Shown here: positions 35,506 to 43,656 of the stretch, piece after piece | How the letters are laid out: each line of letters opens with the position of its first letter | Numbering within the stretch: the first letter of the stretch is position 1 | Assembly: GCA_965219705.1 (NCBI GenBank) | Contig: OZ244789.1 | Coordinates: forward strand, 2,356,001 to 2,420,000 | Direction of reading: 5' to 3' | DNA length: 64,000 nucleotides | DNA from: JAJECS01 sp965219705 | Lineage (GTDB): Bacteria; Chloroflexota; UBA11872 | Position numbers and translations under genes: made by a program | Notes under the pieces: model-generated | Database searches by the model: none | What the model was told of the DNA's origin: nothing | The model's input: the letters and a program-made list of their open reading frames with translations, nothing else

Positions 35506-36963
35506 CTACCCGCTGAGCTTGGCCCGCGCGCGCGCCAGGCGGACCAGGCACCGCTCGCGACCGAGCACCGCCATGGTTTCGAACAGCGGCGGCGTGGCGC
35601 GCCGCCCGGTCACCGCGATCCGAATTGGCATGAACAGATCGCCCGTTTTCCAGTCCAGCCGCTCCGCCAGTCCCCGCAGCATGCCCTCGATCGCCCCAAC
35701 GGAGAAGTCCGGCAGCTCGCGCGCCAACCCCTCGACGGTCGTCAACGCCGCGCCAGTTTCGGCCCGGTCGTGGCGCTTGAAGCGCATCAACTCCACGTCG
35801 GGATCGAGGTCATCGTCGAAGAAGAACCCCATCATGTCCGGCACGTCGCTGAGGTGGCCGATCCGCTCCTGCTCGAGCGCCAGGGCCTGCTGAAAATATT
35901 CCCGTTGCGTATCGTCCACCGGCAGGCCGCCGTCCCGCGCAAACGGCAACGCCCGCTCCGCCAGCGTGTCCATGTCGAACCGCCGCAGCCACACGCCGTT
36001 GAAGTGGTCGAGCCGCTGCACGTCATAGACCGCGTCGGCTCGGTTGACGCGCGCCAGACTGAACTCCGCGACCAGCTCGTGCAGGCTGAACAGTTCGCGC
36101 TCGTCGCCCGGCGACCAACCGAGAAACACCATGAAGTTCACCACGGCTTCCGGGAGATAGCCCTGGGCCCGATACTCACCCAGCCACTGCGAGCCGTCCC
36201 GCTTCGAGAGCTTCTGGCGCCGCATGTTGAGCAGCAGCGGCAGGTGCGCGAACCGCGGCGGCTCCCATCCCAGCGCCCGGTACAGCAGGACCTGGCGAAA
36301 TGTGTTCGAGGTGTGGTCGGCCCCCCGCACGACGTGGGTGATCGCCATCGAGCGGTCGTCGGCCACGACGGCCATGTTGTAGAGGGCCGAGCCATCGCCG
36401 CGCGCGATCACGAAATCCTCGATCTCCGCGGCATCGGTCGCGAGCGGCCCGAACACGCCGTCATCGAAACCCACGGCGCCCGACCCGGACCCAAAGCGAA
36501 CGGCCGGCACCACGCCCGCCGCCTGCCGCTCGGCGATCTGCGCGGTGGTCAGCGAGCGCCCGCTTCCGCTATAGCGCGGCGTCTGGCCGCCGGCGATCTG
36601 GGCTTTGCGTTCGGCCGCGCGCTCCTCGGCCGTCGTGTAGTCGTAGTACGCCGCGCCCGACGCCAGCAGCGCCTCGATGGCCTCGCGGTGCACCTCGTGC
36701 CGCTCGCTTTGTCGGTAGGGACCGTAAGGGCCGCCGACGTCCGGGCCTTCATCCCAGTCCAGGGACAGCCAGCGCAGCCCGTCATAGATGCCGGCCTCCT
36801 TCTGCGGATCGCTGCGCTCGCGGTCCGTGTCCTCGACTCGCAGGATGAACGTTCCGCCCGACTGCCGGGCCATCAGGTAATTCATCAGCGCCGTCCGCGC
36901 ATTGCCGATGTGGATGTCGCCCGTAGGGCTCGGCGCCATCCGCACGCGCATGCCAGCCGTCAT
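35506..36963 (-). CDS. gltX: Glutamyl-tRNA synthetase
   Basis: A 485-residue class I aminoacyl-tRNA synthetase charging tRNA-Glu (and possibly tRNA-Gln for transamidation). The class I HIGH motif appears as SPTGDIHIGNARTALMNYL (residues 12-30), and the KMSKS equivalent as KLSKRDGSQWL near residue 250. Other markers are FILRVEDTDRERS, PYRQSERHEVHREA and AITHVVRGADHTSNTFRQ. The C-terminal anticodon-binding helical domain is complete to KLSG. Length is typical. Whether it is discriminating cannot be told by eye. Confidence 0.96.
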   Translation of the reverse strand: MTAGMRVRMAPSPTGDIHIGNARTALMNYLMARQSGGTFILRVEDTDRERSDPQKEAGIYDGLRWLSLDWDEGPDVGGPYGPYRQSERHEVHREAIEALLASGAAYYDYTTAEERAAERKAQIAGGQTPRYSGSGRSLTTAQIAERQAAGVVPAVRFGSGSGAVGFDDGVFGPLATDAAEIEDFVIARGDGSALYNMAVVADDRSMAITHVVRGADHTSNTFRQVLLYRALGWEPPRFAHLPLLLNMRRQKLSKRDGSQWLGEYRAQGYLPEAVVNFMVFLGWSPGDERELFSLHELVAEFSLARVNRADAVYDVQRLDHFNGVWLRRFDMDTLAERALPFARDGGLPVDDTQREYFQQALALEQERIGHLSDVPDMMGFFFDDDLDPDVELMRFKRHDRAETGAALTTVEGLARELPDFSVGAIEGMLRGLAERLDWKTGDLFMPIRIAVTGRRATPPLFETMAVLGRERCLVRLARARAKLSG

Positions 36964-37169
36964 CGTGGGTTCGATTCTCGAATTGGGAGAAGGGGGATTA
37001 GGGCGTCAGGGTACTAAGTGCCTGGCGCCGCAGAAAGACGCCCGCTCAGGATTGGCTGAAGCGAGTTTTTTACGTGTTCGGGGTTTACTTTCGACTCCGA
37101 AATACAATGATGTCGTCGTGGTTGTCGGGTGCGCGATGGCTGATCAGGTGGCGCGGACCGGCATTGCGC

Positions 37170-37715
37170 CTATAGCGGCAGCCGCCCCTGCGCGGCGGCG
37201 AACAAGACGGTGTAGTTCATCGAGACGACGCGCTCGCGGCCTGCCAGGACCGCCTCGCGGAGTTCCTGGATGGGCACTCGCTCGACTTCGAGCAGCTCGT
37301 TGGCGTCGAGATGCTGGTGCCCCGGCGTCAGGGTGTGTCCGATATACATGTGCATGGCGAAGTCGGCGAGCGAAGGGATCGGGGTATAGCTCCCCAGATG
37401 TTCCAGATGGCCGATGCGCAGGCCGGTTTCCTCTTCAAATTCGCGGTGCGCGGCCACGGTCGGGTCCTCGCCTCGATCGATGTGTCCCGCCGGAAGCTCT
37501 CGCACCACATCGCGCAGCGGATGGCGGTATTGGCGGATGCAAATGGCTCGGTCGGCGTCATCCAGGGCCAGGACGACGACCGCGCCGGAGCCTATGCCCA
37601 GGTAGGTATAGGTCATCTCGCGCGCGTCGTGTCTGGCGCGAATCTCGTCCTCCAGGACTGGAAAGCGCCCCTGCCACACCACCCGAGACTTGATCGTGTC
37701 CCACTCGAGATTCAC
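37170..37715 (-). CDS. NUDIX hydrolase, ADP-ribose pyrophosphatase-like
   Basis: A 181-residue NUDIX enzyme, probably hydrolysing ADP-ribose or a related nucleoside diphosphate derivative. The Nudix box G-x5-E-x7-REUxEExGU is perfect: GHIDRGE, seven residues, REFEEETGL (about 88-110). The upstream AICIRQYRHPLRDVVRELPA fits the ADPRase subgroup, as does LGSYTPIPSLADFAMHMYIG after the box. The start is GTG at 37715, overlapping the HAD-gene stop by 4 bases (GTGA); an upstream extension to 37844 would lie inside the HAD gene. The two genes form an operon. Confidence 0.93.
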   Translation of the reverse strand: MNLEWDTIKSRVVWQGRFPVLEDEIRARHDAREMTYTYLGIGSGAVVVLALDDADRAICIRQYRHPLRDVVRELPAGHIDRGEDPTVAAHREFEEETGLRIGHLEHLGSYTPIPSLADFAMHMYIGHTLTPGHQHLDANELLEVERVPIQELREAVLAGRERVVSMNYTVLFAAAQGRLPL

Positions 37716-38446
37716 GAATCCTCGCTTCTGCGCGCTGCCGCTATCACGGCATCCGCGGCGGCGCCAATGGTGTCCACCGTGGGGCAATCCTGTGGAGGAC
37801 CGCCGTCCCAGTTGATCCAGATGGCATCGAGGCCGGCTCCCCACGCCCCCTGCACGTCGGCATAGAAGCTGTCGCCAATATGCACGGTCTCGTCGCGCGT
37901 TGCTCCGGCGATCTCCAGCGCTCGTTCAAAGAATGCCGCATCCGGCTTCTCCAACCCCACGAGCCCTGACACGGCCAGCGCATCGAAGCATTTGCGCAGC
38001 CCGAGGTGGTCGAGCAGATCCAGCAGCCAGGGCTCCCAGTTGGAGGCCGCCACGATTTTCAGCCCGGCGGCTCGAAGTCGCATCAGCGCCTCGCGGGCGC
38101 CTTCAATGGCAGCGTACGACTCGAGAGTCGTGAAATCGGCCGACAGCCGCCGTGCCATCAACTCGGGGTCCTCGACGCGCAGTCGGCGACCCATGGCGGC
38201 GTACATGTTTTGCCAGAACGCCCTCGATCGATCGGCGTCGGCGCTGGCGCCGCGTGTGGCCGGATCCCTGATGGCGCGGTCGTACTCTTCGTCGGCGATG
38301 CGGTGGACCTCGCCCAATGCCGCCCGCGCCCCAAGCCTTGCGGCTTGTGCCGCGATCGTTGAGGTGTATCCCGGGTGGTAGTGAACGAGGGTCTCTCCCA
38401 CGTCGCAGAACACGACGCGGTAGGGACCGCGCAGAGGCCGTTTCAT
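37712..38446 (-). CDS. HAD-superfamily hydrolase
   Basis: A 244-residue haloacid dehalogenase-type phosphatase. Motif I is VFCDVGETLVHYHPG (nucleophile Asp15); the second acid of the canonical DxDxT is Gly, as in the DVGGT subgroup. Motif II is the serine of IVAASNWEPWL, motif III the lysine of GLEKPDAAFF and motif IV HIGDSFYADVQGAWGAGL. A helical cap lies between motifs I and II. Neighbouring NUDIX and NAD-salvage genes hint at nucleotide clean-up, but the substrate is unknown. Confidence 0.9.
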   Translation of the reverse strand: MKRPLRGPYRVVFCDVGETLVHYHPGYTSTIAAQAARLGARAALGEVHRIADEEYDRAIRDPATRGASADADRSRAFWQNMYAAMGRRLRVEDPELMARRLSADFTTLESYAAIEGAREALMRLRAAGLKIVAASNWEPWLLDLLDHLGLRKCFDALAVSGLVGLEKPDAAFFERALEIAGATRDETVHIGDSFYADVQGAWGAGLDAIWINWDGGPPQDCPTVDTIGAAADAVIAAARRSEDS

Positions 38447-38511
38447 TCCCCTATGCTAGCCGCGTTCGCTCAGCGGCGGGTGCTATGTTCGGCCCTGGGC
38501 AGACCCGTTAC

Positions 38512-38582
38512 TGGGGTATCGTCTAGTGGTAGGACGCGCGGCTCTGGACCGTGAAGCGGTGGTTCGAATCCATCTACCCCAG
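38512..38582 (+). tRNA. tRNA-Gln (anticodon CUG)
   Basis: A 71-nt cloverleaf. Acceptor TGGGGTA pairs with TACCCCA. D stem GTCT/GGAC with loop AGTGGTA, anticodon stem CGCGG/CCGTG, and loop CTCTGGA giving anticodon CTG. The T arm is GGTGG, TTCGAAT, CCATC, and the discriminator is G. CCA is not encoded. The pncA gene starts 20 bp downstream on the same strand, so they may be cotranscribed. Confidence 0.95.
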
Positions 38583-38602
38583 CCGCGAAGTTGCCGGGTT
38601 GC

Positions 38603-39181
38603 ATGAACCTGCCGACGCTGCGTCCGTCTGACGCCCTGCTGATCGTCGACGTGCAGCAGGACTTCTGTCCCGGCGGCGCGTTGGCCGTGCCGGACGGCGA
38701 TGCAGTGGTGCCGATTCTCAATGCTTGGATCGAGGCCGCCCAAGACGCAGGCACGGCCATCTTCGCCTCGCGCGACTGGCACCCGCCCGATCACGTCAGC
38801 TTCCACCCGCAAGGTGGCCCATGGCCTTCTCACTGTGTGGCCGAGACGCCCGGCGCGGCCTTCCACACCGATCTTGCCCTTCCTGAATCGGCGACTGTCA
38901 TCGACAAGGGAACGCATCCGGAGCCCGAGGCCTACTCCGTGTTCGAGGGCACTGACCTCGCGGCACAGCTCCACGCAGCCGATATCGATCGGCTGTGGGT
39001 CGGTGGGCTTGCCCTGGACTACTGCGTTCGCGCCAGCGTGCTGGACGCTAGGCGGATCGCCGGCCTCGACGTCCACGTCATCCTCAGCGCCACTCGTGCC
39101 GTCGACGTGCAGCCCGGCGATGGGCCCCGCGCGCTTAAAGAGATGCGCTCGGCGGGCGCCGTGACCGAAGCCGAGAGCTAG
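38603..39181 (+). CDS. pncA: Nicotinamidase
   Basis: A 192-residue isochorismatase-fold nicotinamidase, converting nicotinamide to nicotinate for NAD salvage. The catalytic triad is visible: Asp16 in LLIVDVQQDFCPGG, Lys in TVIDKGTHPEPEAYS, and Cys in GLALDYCVRASVLDA. Metal ligands lie in ASRDWHPPDHVSFHP and the following PWPSHC. ATG at 38603 fits family length better than a TTG at 38591. It is immediately followed by pncB, the next enzyme of the Preiss-Handler route. Confidence 0.93.
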   Translation: MNLPTLRPSDALLIVDVQQDFCPGGALAVPDGDAVVPILNAWIEAAQDAGTAIFASRDWHPPDHVSFHPQGGPWPSHCVAETPGAAFHTDLALPESATVIDKGTHPEPEAYSVFEGTDLAAQLHAADIDRLWVGGLALDYCVRASVLDARRIAGLDVHVILSATRAVDVQPGDGPRALKEMRSAGAVTEAES

Positions 39182-39193
39182 CTGCGGCGCCCG

Positions 39194-40540
39194 ATGGTCG
39201 CCGCGCCAGTTTCTCAAGGGCTCGTAACCGACCTCTACCAGCTCACCATGCTCCAGGCATATCTGGAACATGGCATGCGCGGGCCGGCGACGTTCGAGCT
39301 CTTCGTGCGCCGCCTGCCGCCGAATCGGAACTTTCTTGTTGCCTGCGGTCTGGACGCCGCGCTTGAGTACCTCGAGCGCCTGCGATTCGGGTCCGAGGAC
39401 ATTACTTATCTGGAGTCTCTGGGGCGATTCTCGCCGGAGTTTCTCGACTATCTGCGCGGCTTCCGCTTCTCGGGCAGCGTGGATGCGGTGCCCGAAGGCA
39501 CGCCCCTGTTTCCGAACGAGCCGCTGCTGGCCGTGCACGCGCCGCTGCCCGAGGCCCAGCTCGTCGAGACGCGGCTGCTCAATCTCGTCCAGCTCCCGAC
39601 GGCGGTGGCGTCCAAGGCGGCGCGCGTCGTGGCGGCGGCGGCCGGGAGGCCGGTCGTCGACTTCGGCCTGCGGCACGCGCATGGCGCCGACGCGGGACTC
39701 GCGGCCACGCGAGCCGCGTACATCGCCGGCGTGCAGGCGACCTCAAACGTGGCCGCCGGCCAGGCCCACGGCATTCCCGTGGCCGGCACCATGGCGCATA
39801 GCTTCGTCCAGGCTCACGACAGCGAGCGGGAGGCGTTTACCCGCTTTGCGGCGACGTTTCCCGGCGCCGCGCTGCTGGTTGACACCTACGACGTCGAGGC
39901 GGGCATCGCCCATGTCATTGAGCTGGTACGCACGGCTGGTGAGGCAGTCGCTCCATCCGCCATACGGTTGGACTCGGGCGATCTGGCCGCGCATTCCCGC
40001 CGGACCCGCCGGCAGCTCGACGCGGCTGGATTGACGGGCGCGCAGATCATCGCCAGCGGCAATCTCGACGAGATGGAGATCGCACGCCTCGTCGCCGACG
40101 GCGCGCCTATCGATGGCTTTGGCGTTGGCGCGGCGCTGGCCGTTTCCGAGGACGCGCCCTGCCTGGACGTGGTTTACAAGCTTGTGGCCTACGACGGACG
40201 CGGACGCATGAAGCTCGCCGCCGAGAAGTCGACGCTGCCGGAACCCAAGCAGGTCTTTCGGTCGATCCAGGGCGGCGCGGTCACGCACGACGTGCTCGGG
40301 CTCGCCGGCGAGAGCGCCGGCGGTCAGCCGTTGTTGGAGCCAGTAATGCGAGAGGGGGAGCGGCTACCGGCCGGTCGCCACTCGCTCGGTGAAATTCGAG
40401 CCCACGCCGAGTGCTCGGTCGCCATGCTGTCGGCGCGCATCCGCTCACTTGAGCCGGCCGCACCGCCCTATCAGGTCGAGATCAGCCGGGCTCTTGGGGC
40501 GGCCGCCGCACGCACCCGCCGCCGGCTGGAGCGCGGCTAG
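39194..40540 (+). CDS. pncB: Nicotinate phosphoribosyltransferase
   Basis: A 448-residue enzyme joining nicotinate to PRPP to make nicotinate mononucleotide. Seen: GLVTDLYQLTMLQAYLEHGM, TFELFVRRLPPNRNFLVACG, VDFGLRHAHGADAGLAATRA, VAGTMAHSFVQAHDSE with the conserved HS, and the PRPP-site IRLDSGDLAAHSRRTR. Length is standard for the class. It starts 12 bp after pncA and completes a two-step salvage pair. The end runs to an Arg-rich tail. Confidence 0.94.
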   Translation: MVAAPVSQGLVTDLYQLTMLQAYLEHGMRGPATFELFVRRLPPNRNFLVACGLDAALEYLERLRFGSEDITYLESLGRFSPEFLDYLRGFRFSGSVDAVPEGTPLFPNEPLLAVHAPLPEAQLVETRLLNLVQLPTAVASKAARVVAAAAGRPVVDFGLRHAHGADAGLAATRAAYIAGVQATSNVAAGQAHGIPVAGTMAHSFVQAHDSEREAFTRFAATFPGAALLVDTYDVEAGIAHVIELVRTAGEAVAPSAIRLDSGDLAAHSRRTRRQLDAAGLTGAQIIASGNLDEMEIARLVADGAPIDGFGVGAALAVSEDAPCLDVVYKLVAYDGRGRMKLAAEKSTLPEPKQVFRSIQGGAVTHDVLGLAGESAGGQPLLEPVMREGERLPAGRHSLGEIRAHAECSVAMLSARIRSLEPAAPPYQVEISRALGAAAARTRRRLERG

Positions 40541-40697
40541 CCATTGACGCACCTCCATGCTGAGCGGTCACGCCGGCACGGATGTGAGGTGCCCCATCCG
40601 TGATGCGTGGTAGCGAGCTGGGAGACTGCGAAGTCGAAATCAGGCCTCGAACACCGAGATCAGGGACCATTTGCGGAACTTGCCACTCACCGGCCCA

Positions 40698-40871
40698 CTA
40701 AGCATCGCGCAGCCGCTTGGCTTTAGCGTCACCACCGGGCTCCAGGTAGCGCCAGTCCCGCTTGGGCGCTCCTTCCATGCAGGCCCGCGCGATGTTGTCT
40801 GGAGTGTCCGGAATCGGCTCCGGCATAAGCAGTTCCCGCGGACGGCCTGGCTTGCGTTTCAGCTTATACAT
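40698..40871 (-). CDS. Small basic protein (57 aa) of the type that accompanies IS1595 transposases
   Basis: A 57-residue frame from ATG at 40871: MYKLKRKPGRPRELLMPEPI is followed by PDTPDNIARACMEGAPKRDW and a basic tail. A short protein with a K/R-rich PGRP start, a PxTPxNIA helix and a KRDW end is, to my knowledge, often found beside IS1595/ISXO2-type transposases; this is from memory and not checked. It lies 57 bp downstream of the nuclease frame on the same strand, so it may belong to the same mobile unit. Bases 40541-40697 hold nothing recognisable. Confidence 0.6.
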   Translation of the reverse strand: MYKLKRKPGRPRELLMPEPIPDTPDNIARACMEGAPKRDWRYLEPGGDAKAKRLRDA

Positions 40872-40928
40872 GTAGCACCTTGCCTTCTTGTGCCGGCCAC
40901 TCTGCCCCTGCGAGTCCTTGAGCGTGGG

Positions 40929-41661
40929 TCATGGCTCCATGACGACCACGGAATCCGGTATGCCGATCAGCACCAGCGGGCAGGGGTTGCCCACTCCACG
41001 AAGCAGACGTTCGCGGAGTTTGTTCCAATGCGTTGTTGCGGCCCCGAACTTGTCGGCCACCATTTTGCCTGTCCATGCATCCACGAAGGTCGATTTCGCG
41101 CTGCTTTCAATATTTCTTCGCTGCCGCGGGGTGAGCGTGATGCCAAACCGGGCAAGATCATCGAAGCTCCGTAGCCCGTGAATTTCGGCGCACCTGTGGA
41201 TGATCGATCGCATATTGCCCTGTAGCGACGCCCCACGGGTCACAATCACACCGACACTGATCGCCCCCTCGGCGTGTAGTCGCTGAAAGTTCTCTAGGTC
41301 ACGATCGAAGAATGGGTCCTTTGTTATTCCATTCGATTTCCAGGGCAATCGCGCCTTTCACGCCCTGCCGAACATGATCGACCTCGTGGGTAGTGCTGGC
41401 CTGCTCATGCCCATCCACAATCTTGCGGATGACAATCTTGCGTTTGGCCCATCCACGCTCAGTGAGAGCTCTCCGCAACCGCTGCGTTGATTGAGCCTCG
41501 CCACCTCCGCCCTTGATCAACTCCGAACAGGGAATCTTGATGCCAAGCAGCGTGGTGCAGAGTTCCTGCAACGGGCCTGGGAAGTCCTTGGTCAGAATCG
41601 CCAATGCGTGATTTTTGATATCCACATCGAAGCCAGCCGCCTCGAGATCGGCCAGGGTCAT
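40929..41661 (-). pseudogene. BglII/BstYI-family type II restriction endonuclease, frameshifted
   Basis: Two overlapping minus-strand frames (41299-41661 and 40929-41348) together make one nuclease of about 244 residues. The first runs MTLADLEAAGFDVDIKNHAL to THEVDHVRQGVKGAIALEIE then WNNK before leaving frame; the second continues DPFFDRDLENFQRLHAEGAI, SVGVIVTRGASLQGN to the end. Reading across a +1 shift near 41323 restores the continuous family sequence EWNNKDPFFDRDL. The catalytic acids (Asp of EVDHV, Glu of ALEIEW) lie just upstream of the break. A one-base change in the AAAGG run would explain it: either a real inactivating mutation or a sequencing/assembly error. It starts 4 bases inside the methyltransferase stop, as expected for a restriction-modification operon. 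Confidence 0.8.
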
Positions 41662-42794
41662 CGTGTCGACGCAGAGTTATAGGCGTAGGTGTTCCAGTCT
41701 GGGGCGTAATCCGCCTCGGCCTGATTGCCCCACACCGTCCAACCGTCGCGGCAGCCTCGTCCGAACAATTCGAGGTAGGGTCCCCAACTGCAGCTCTCGA
41801 CGATCTCGTACTGCTCGTCCGGCTTGCGGGAATGTTCACGCTTTCGAGTCGCGAGAAGGTTTACCTGGCTACGGCCTGGCGGAAGCGTTCGCGCCCCCTT
41901 TCCACGAATGCCGAAAAGCACCATCTCCGTCACGTTGCGAAAGTAGAAGCCAACGCCGCGACCGTCCGGCCCGCCGTCCTTTCTCACTTTGAGCCAAATC
42001 AGGTTGGTTTTGTATTCGAAGCCCCAGGCCTCCAAGACCTCTAGGCCCCACGGCAGGATTGCGTTCGGTACCCATAGGTAGCAATGGGCAACATCGAGCA
42101 TATGATCCGCGACCGGCAGCTTGCAGATCTCCTCAAGCGAGAGTGTCTGGTACCGCGAGAGACGGTGATGCTCCGGTGCGACCTTGCCTGTCCGGTTGGT
42201 GAAACGCCAGGGCGGGTCGGCAACTATGGTGCCGAACGTCCGGTCGCCCAAATACTCAGTAAGCTCCTCCGCTATCCCGTACCTCACGCTACTTGGTCCC
42301 TGTAGCGCGGCACCTTTGCCAGCGGTCTCACGCCCAGCTTTACGCTCTTGGTCGGCGTAGTTGTTTCGGTCCAGCCCGGGGAGCCCGAGGCGCGCGTTCT
42401 GCCAGGTCTCGCGTACGCGGTGCGCCAGGTGCCAGGCGGTTTTCGCGGTCACGCCCAGATCGCGATACAACTTCAGGCTCGACGTGCCCTCAATGCCGGC
42501 AGCCAGAAGATAGAACGCCATCGCCCAGACCTGCAAGCTGAGCTTGGAGTTCTGCATCAGGGTGTTAGTACGCACACTGAAGTGCTTCCGGCAGGCCCGG
42601 CAACGGTACGGCTGCGGCTTGCGGGTCTTGACTACCAGCACGTTGTCGGCGGCACAGTGGGGGCACGACATGCCATCCGGCCAGCGGGTCTTGGTGAGCC
42701 AGGCCTCGGCAGCCGCATCATCGGGGAACATCCGGGTGATCTCGACTAGCGAGATGCCCTTGCGGTAGTGCGTGTCCGGTGCCCGTCCTGCCAT
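41658..42794 (-). CDS. IS1595-type transposase N-terminal region fused to MT-A70 adenine methyltransferase
   Basis: A 378-residue chimera. Residues about 15-135 are the DNA-binding half of an IS1595/ISXO2-type transposase: ISLVEITRMFPDDAAAEAWL, a zinc ribbon with CPHC (44-47) and CRAC (65-68), then the helix-turn-helix LYRDLGVTAKTAWHLAHRVR. GLDRNNYADQERKAGRETAG (140-159) matches transposase sequence that normally follows the first catalytic Asp, but the VEVDETY-like segment before it is missing, so the DDE site is broken. From about 170 the protein is an MT-A70 N6-adenine methyltransferase: GTIVADPPWRF (DPPW at 193-196), YLWVPNAILPWGLEVLEAWG, and NLIWLKVRKDG to the end. GGAAGGA seven bases ahead of the ATG at 42794 is a good ribosome site. 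It overlaps the nuclease frame by 4 bases and so is its likely protecting methylase. Confidence 0.85.
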   Translation of the reverse strand: MAGRAPDTHYRKGISLVEITRMFPDDAAAEAWLTKTRWPDGMSCPHCAADNVLVVKTRKPQPYRCRACRKHFSVRTNTLMQNSKLSLQVWAMAFYLLAAGIEGTSSLKLYRDLGVTAKTAWHLAHRVRETWQNARLGLPGLDRNNYADQERKAGRETAGKGAALQGPSSVRYGIAEELTEYLGDRTFGTIVADPPWRFTNRTGKVAPEHHRLSRYQTLSLEEICKLPVADHMLDVAHCYLWVPNAILPWGLEVLEAWGFEYKTNLIWLKVRKDGGPDGRGVGFYFRNVTEMVLFGIRGKGARTLPPGRSQVNLLATRKREHSRKPDEQYEIVESCSWGPYLELFGRGCRDGWTVWGNQAEADYAPDWNTYAYNSASTR

Positions 42795-42888
42795 CAGCCA
42801 ATCCTTCCATTTATTGAAACAGATTAGCCAATGGGGTCACCGCTGTCTAGGGGATTGGGGCCGAATGCTCCCGGGTCATGTGCCTGAT

Positions 42889-43536
42889 TTAGCACGCAAA
42901 CGGCGTGGGGCAATGATCTGGATTGCTGACTGCCCCTGATAGGCGGCGTAACGTCTCGCGTACGCGAAACCGCACACACAATGAGTGGCGATTGCTCAGC
43001 CGAATTTTGAAGCGGAAATGCCGTAGCGCATCGGCCTCGAAGTCGCGGCGCAGGTGAAAATGCGCCCATCCATCAAATGCCTCATTCGGCGGAACAGTGG
43101 CCAGTGATGCAAGCGCATGCTGTCGCCGGGGGAGAAGCTTGCCGCCCGATTGCAGGCACTCAAGGTCAAGGGGCTGACGACGCTTAGTCAATCCCCGTCG
43201 CAGGATGGCGTCCAAATGCACTGACTGGATGTGGAGTGGCATGTCGGAGCCGTTGGCGACGCCCACTTCCACGGCGACACGCAGGAATGGCCGGAAGGAG
43301 ACCTCAGAGCTCTCTCGCACGTTGATCTGATACGGCTCATGCTGGTTGCCAGCAGTCCCGCCTCGGAGCCGCCACGGCATGATCCGATCCCACGTTGTTA
43401 CGACGATGAACCCGACGATTGCTACGGCAAAGACAGCAAGCCAGAGCCCTAGCGTGCTACCGATGACAGCGCTCACGGCGCCACCGCCCGACCAGATGGC
43501 GAGCTGCGAAAAAGCGAGCCTAGCCTTGAGCCGCAT
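42889..43536 (-). CDS. Membrane-anchored protein of unknown function
   Basis: A 215-residue protein with two N-terminal hydrophobic segments (LAFSQLAIWSGGGAVSAVIG; LGLWLAVFAVAIVGFIVVTTW, about residues 8-48) and a cytoplasmic domain predicted to be beta-rich: FRPFLRVAVEVGVANGSDMP, LHIQSVHLDAILRRGL, GWAHFHLRRDFEADALRHFR, RHSLCVRFRVRETLRRLS. No family was recognised. The domain resembles immunoglobulin-like proteins only in pattern. It lies upstream of the restriction-modification operon on the same strand and might be unrelated cargo. Confidence 0.6.
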   Translation of the reverse strand: MRLKARLAFSQLAIWSGGGAVSAVIGSTLGLWLAVFAVAIVGFIVVTTWDRIMPWRLRGGTAGNQHEPYQINVRESSEVSFRPFLRVAVEVGVANGSDMPLHIQSVHLDAILRRGLTKRRQPLDLECLQSGGKLLPRRQHALASLATVPPNEAFDGWAHFHLRRDFEADALRHFRFKIRLSNRHSLCVRFRVRETLRRLSGAVSNPDHCPTPFAC

Positions 43537-43656
43537 CCGCCCACGCTACCCCGGCCGTGCCGGGGCGTTACTTGGCTAGCCACGTATATAAGCCCCTTTT
43601 CGAGTCGAGCGAGCCGGGCGTAGGCTGCGACAGTCGGCGTAGCCGGAATCAGACAA

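Noticed and set aside
38512..38582. tRNA-Gln as the attachment site of an integrated element
   Set aside because: No integrase gene nearby and no repeat of the tRNA 3' end was seen; the downstream genes are ordinary NAD-salvage genes.
40671..41174. A plus-strand frame of 167 codons
   Set aside because: Antisense to the nuclease and the small basic protein, without recognisable motifs.
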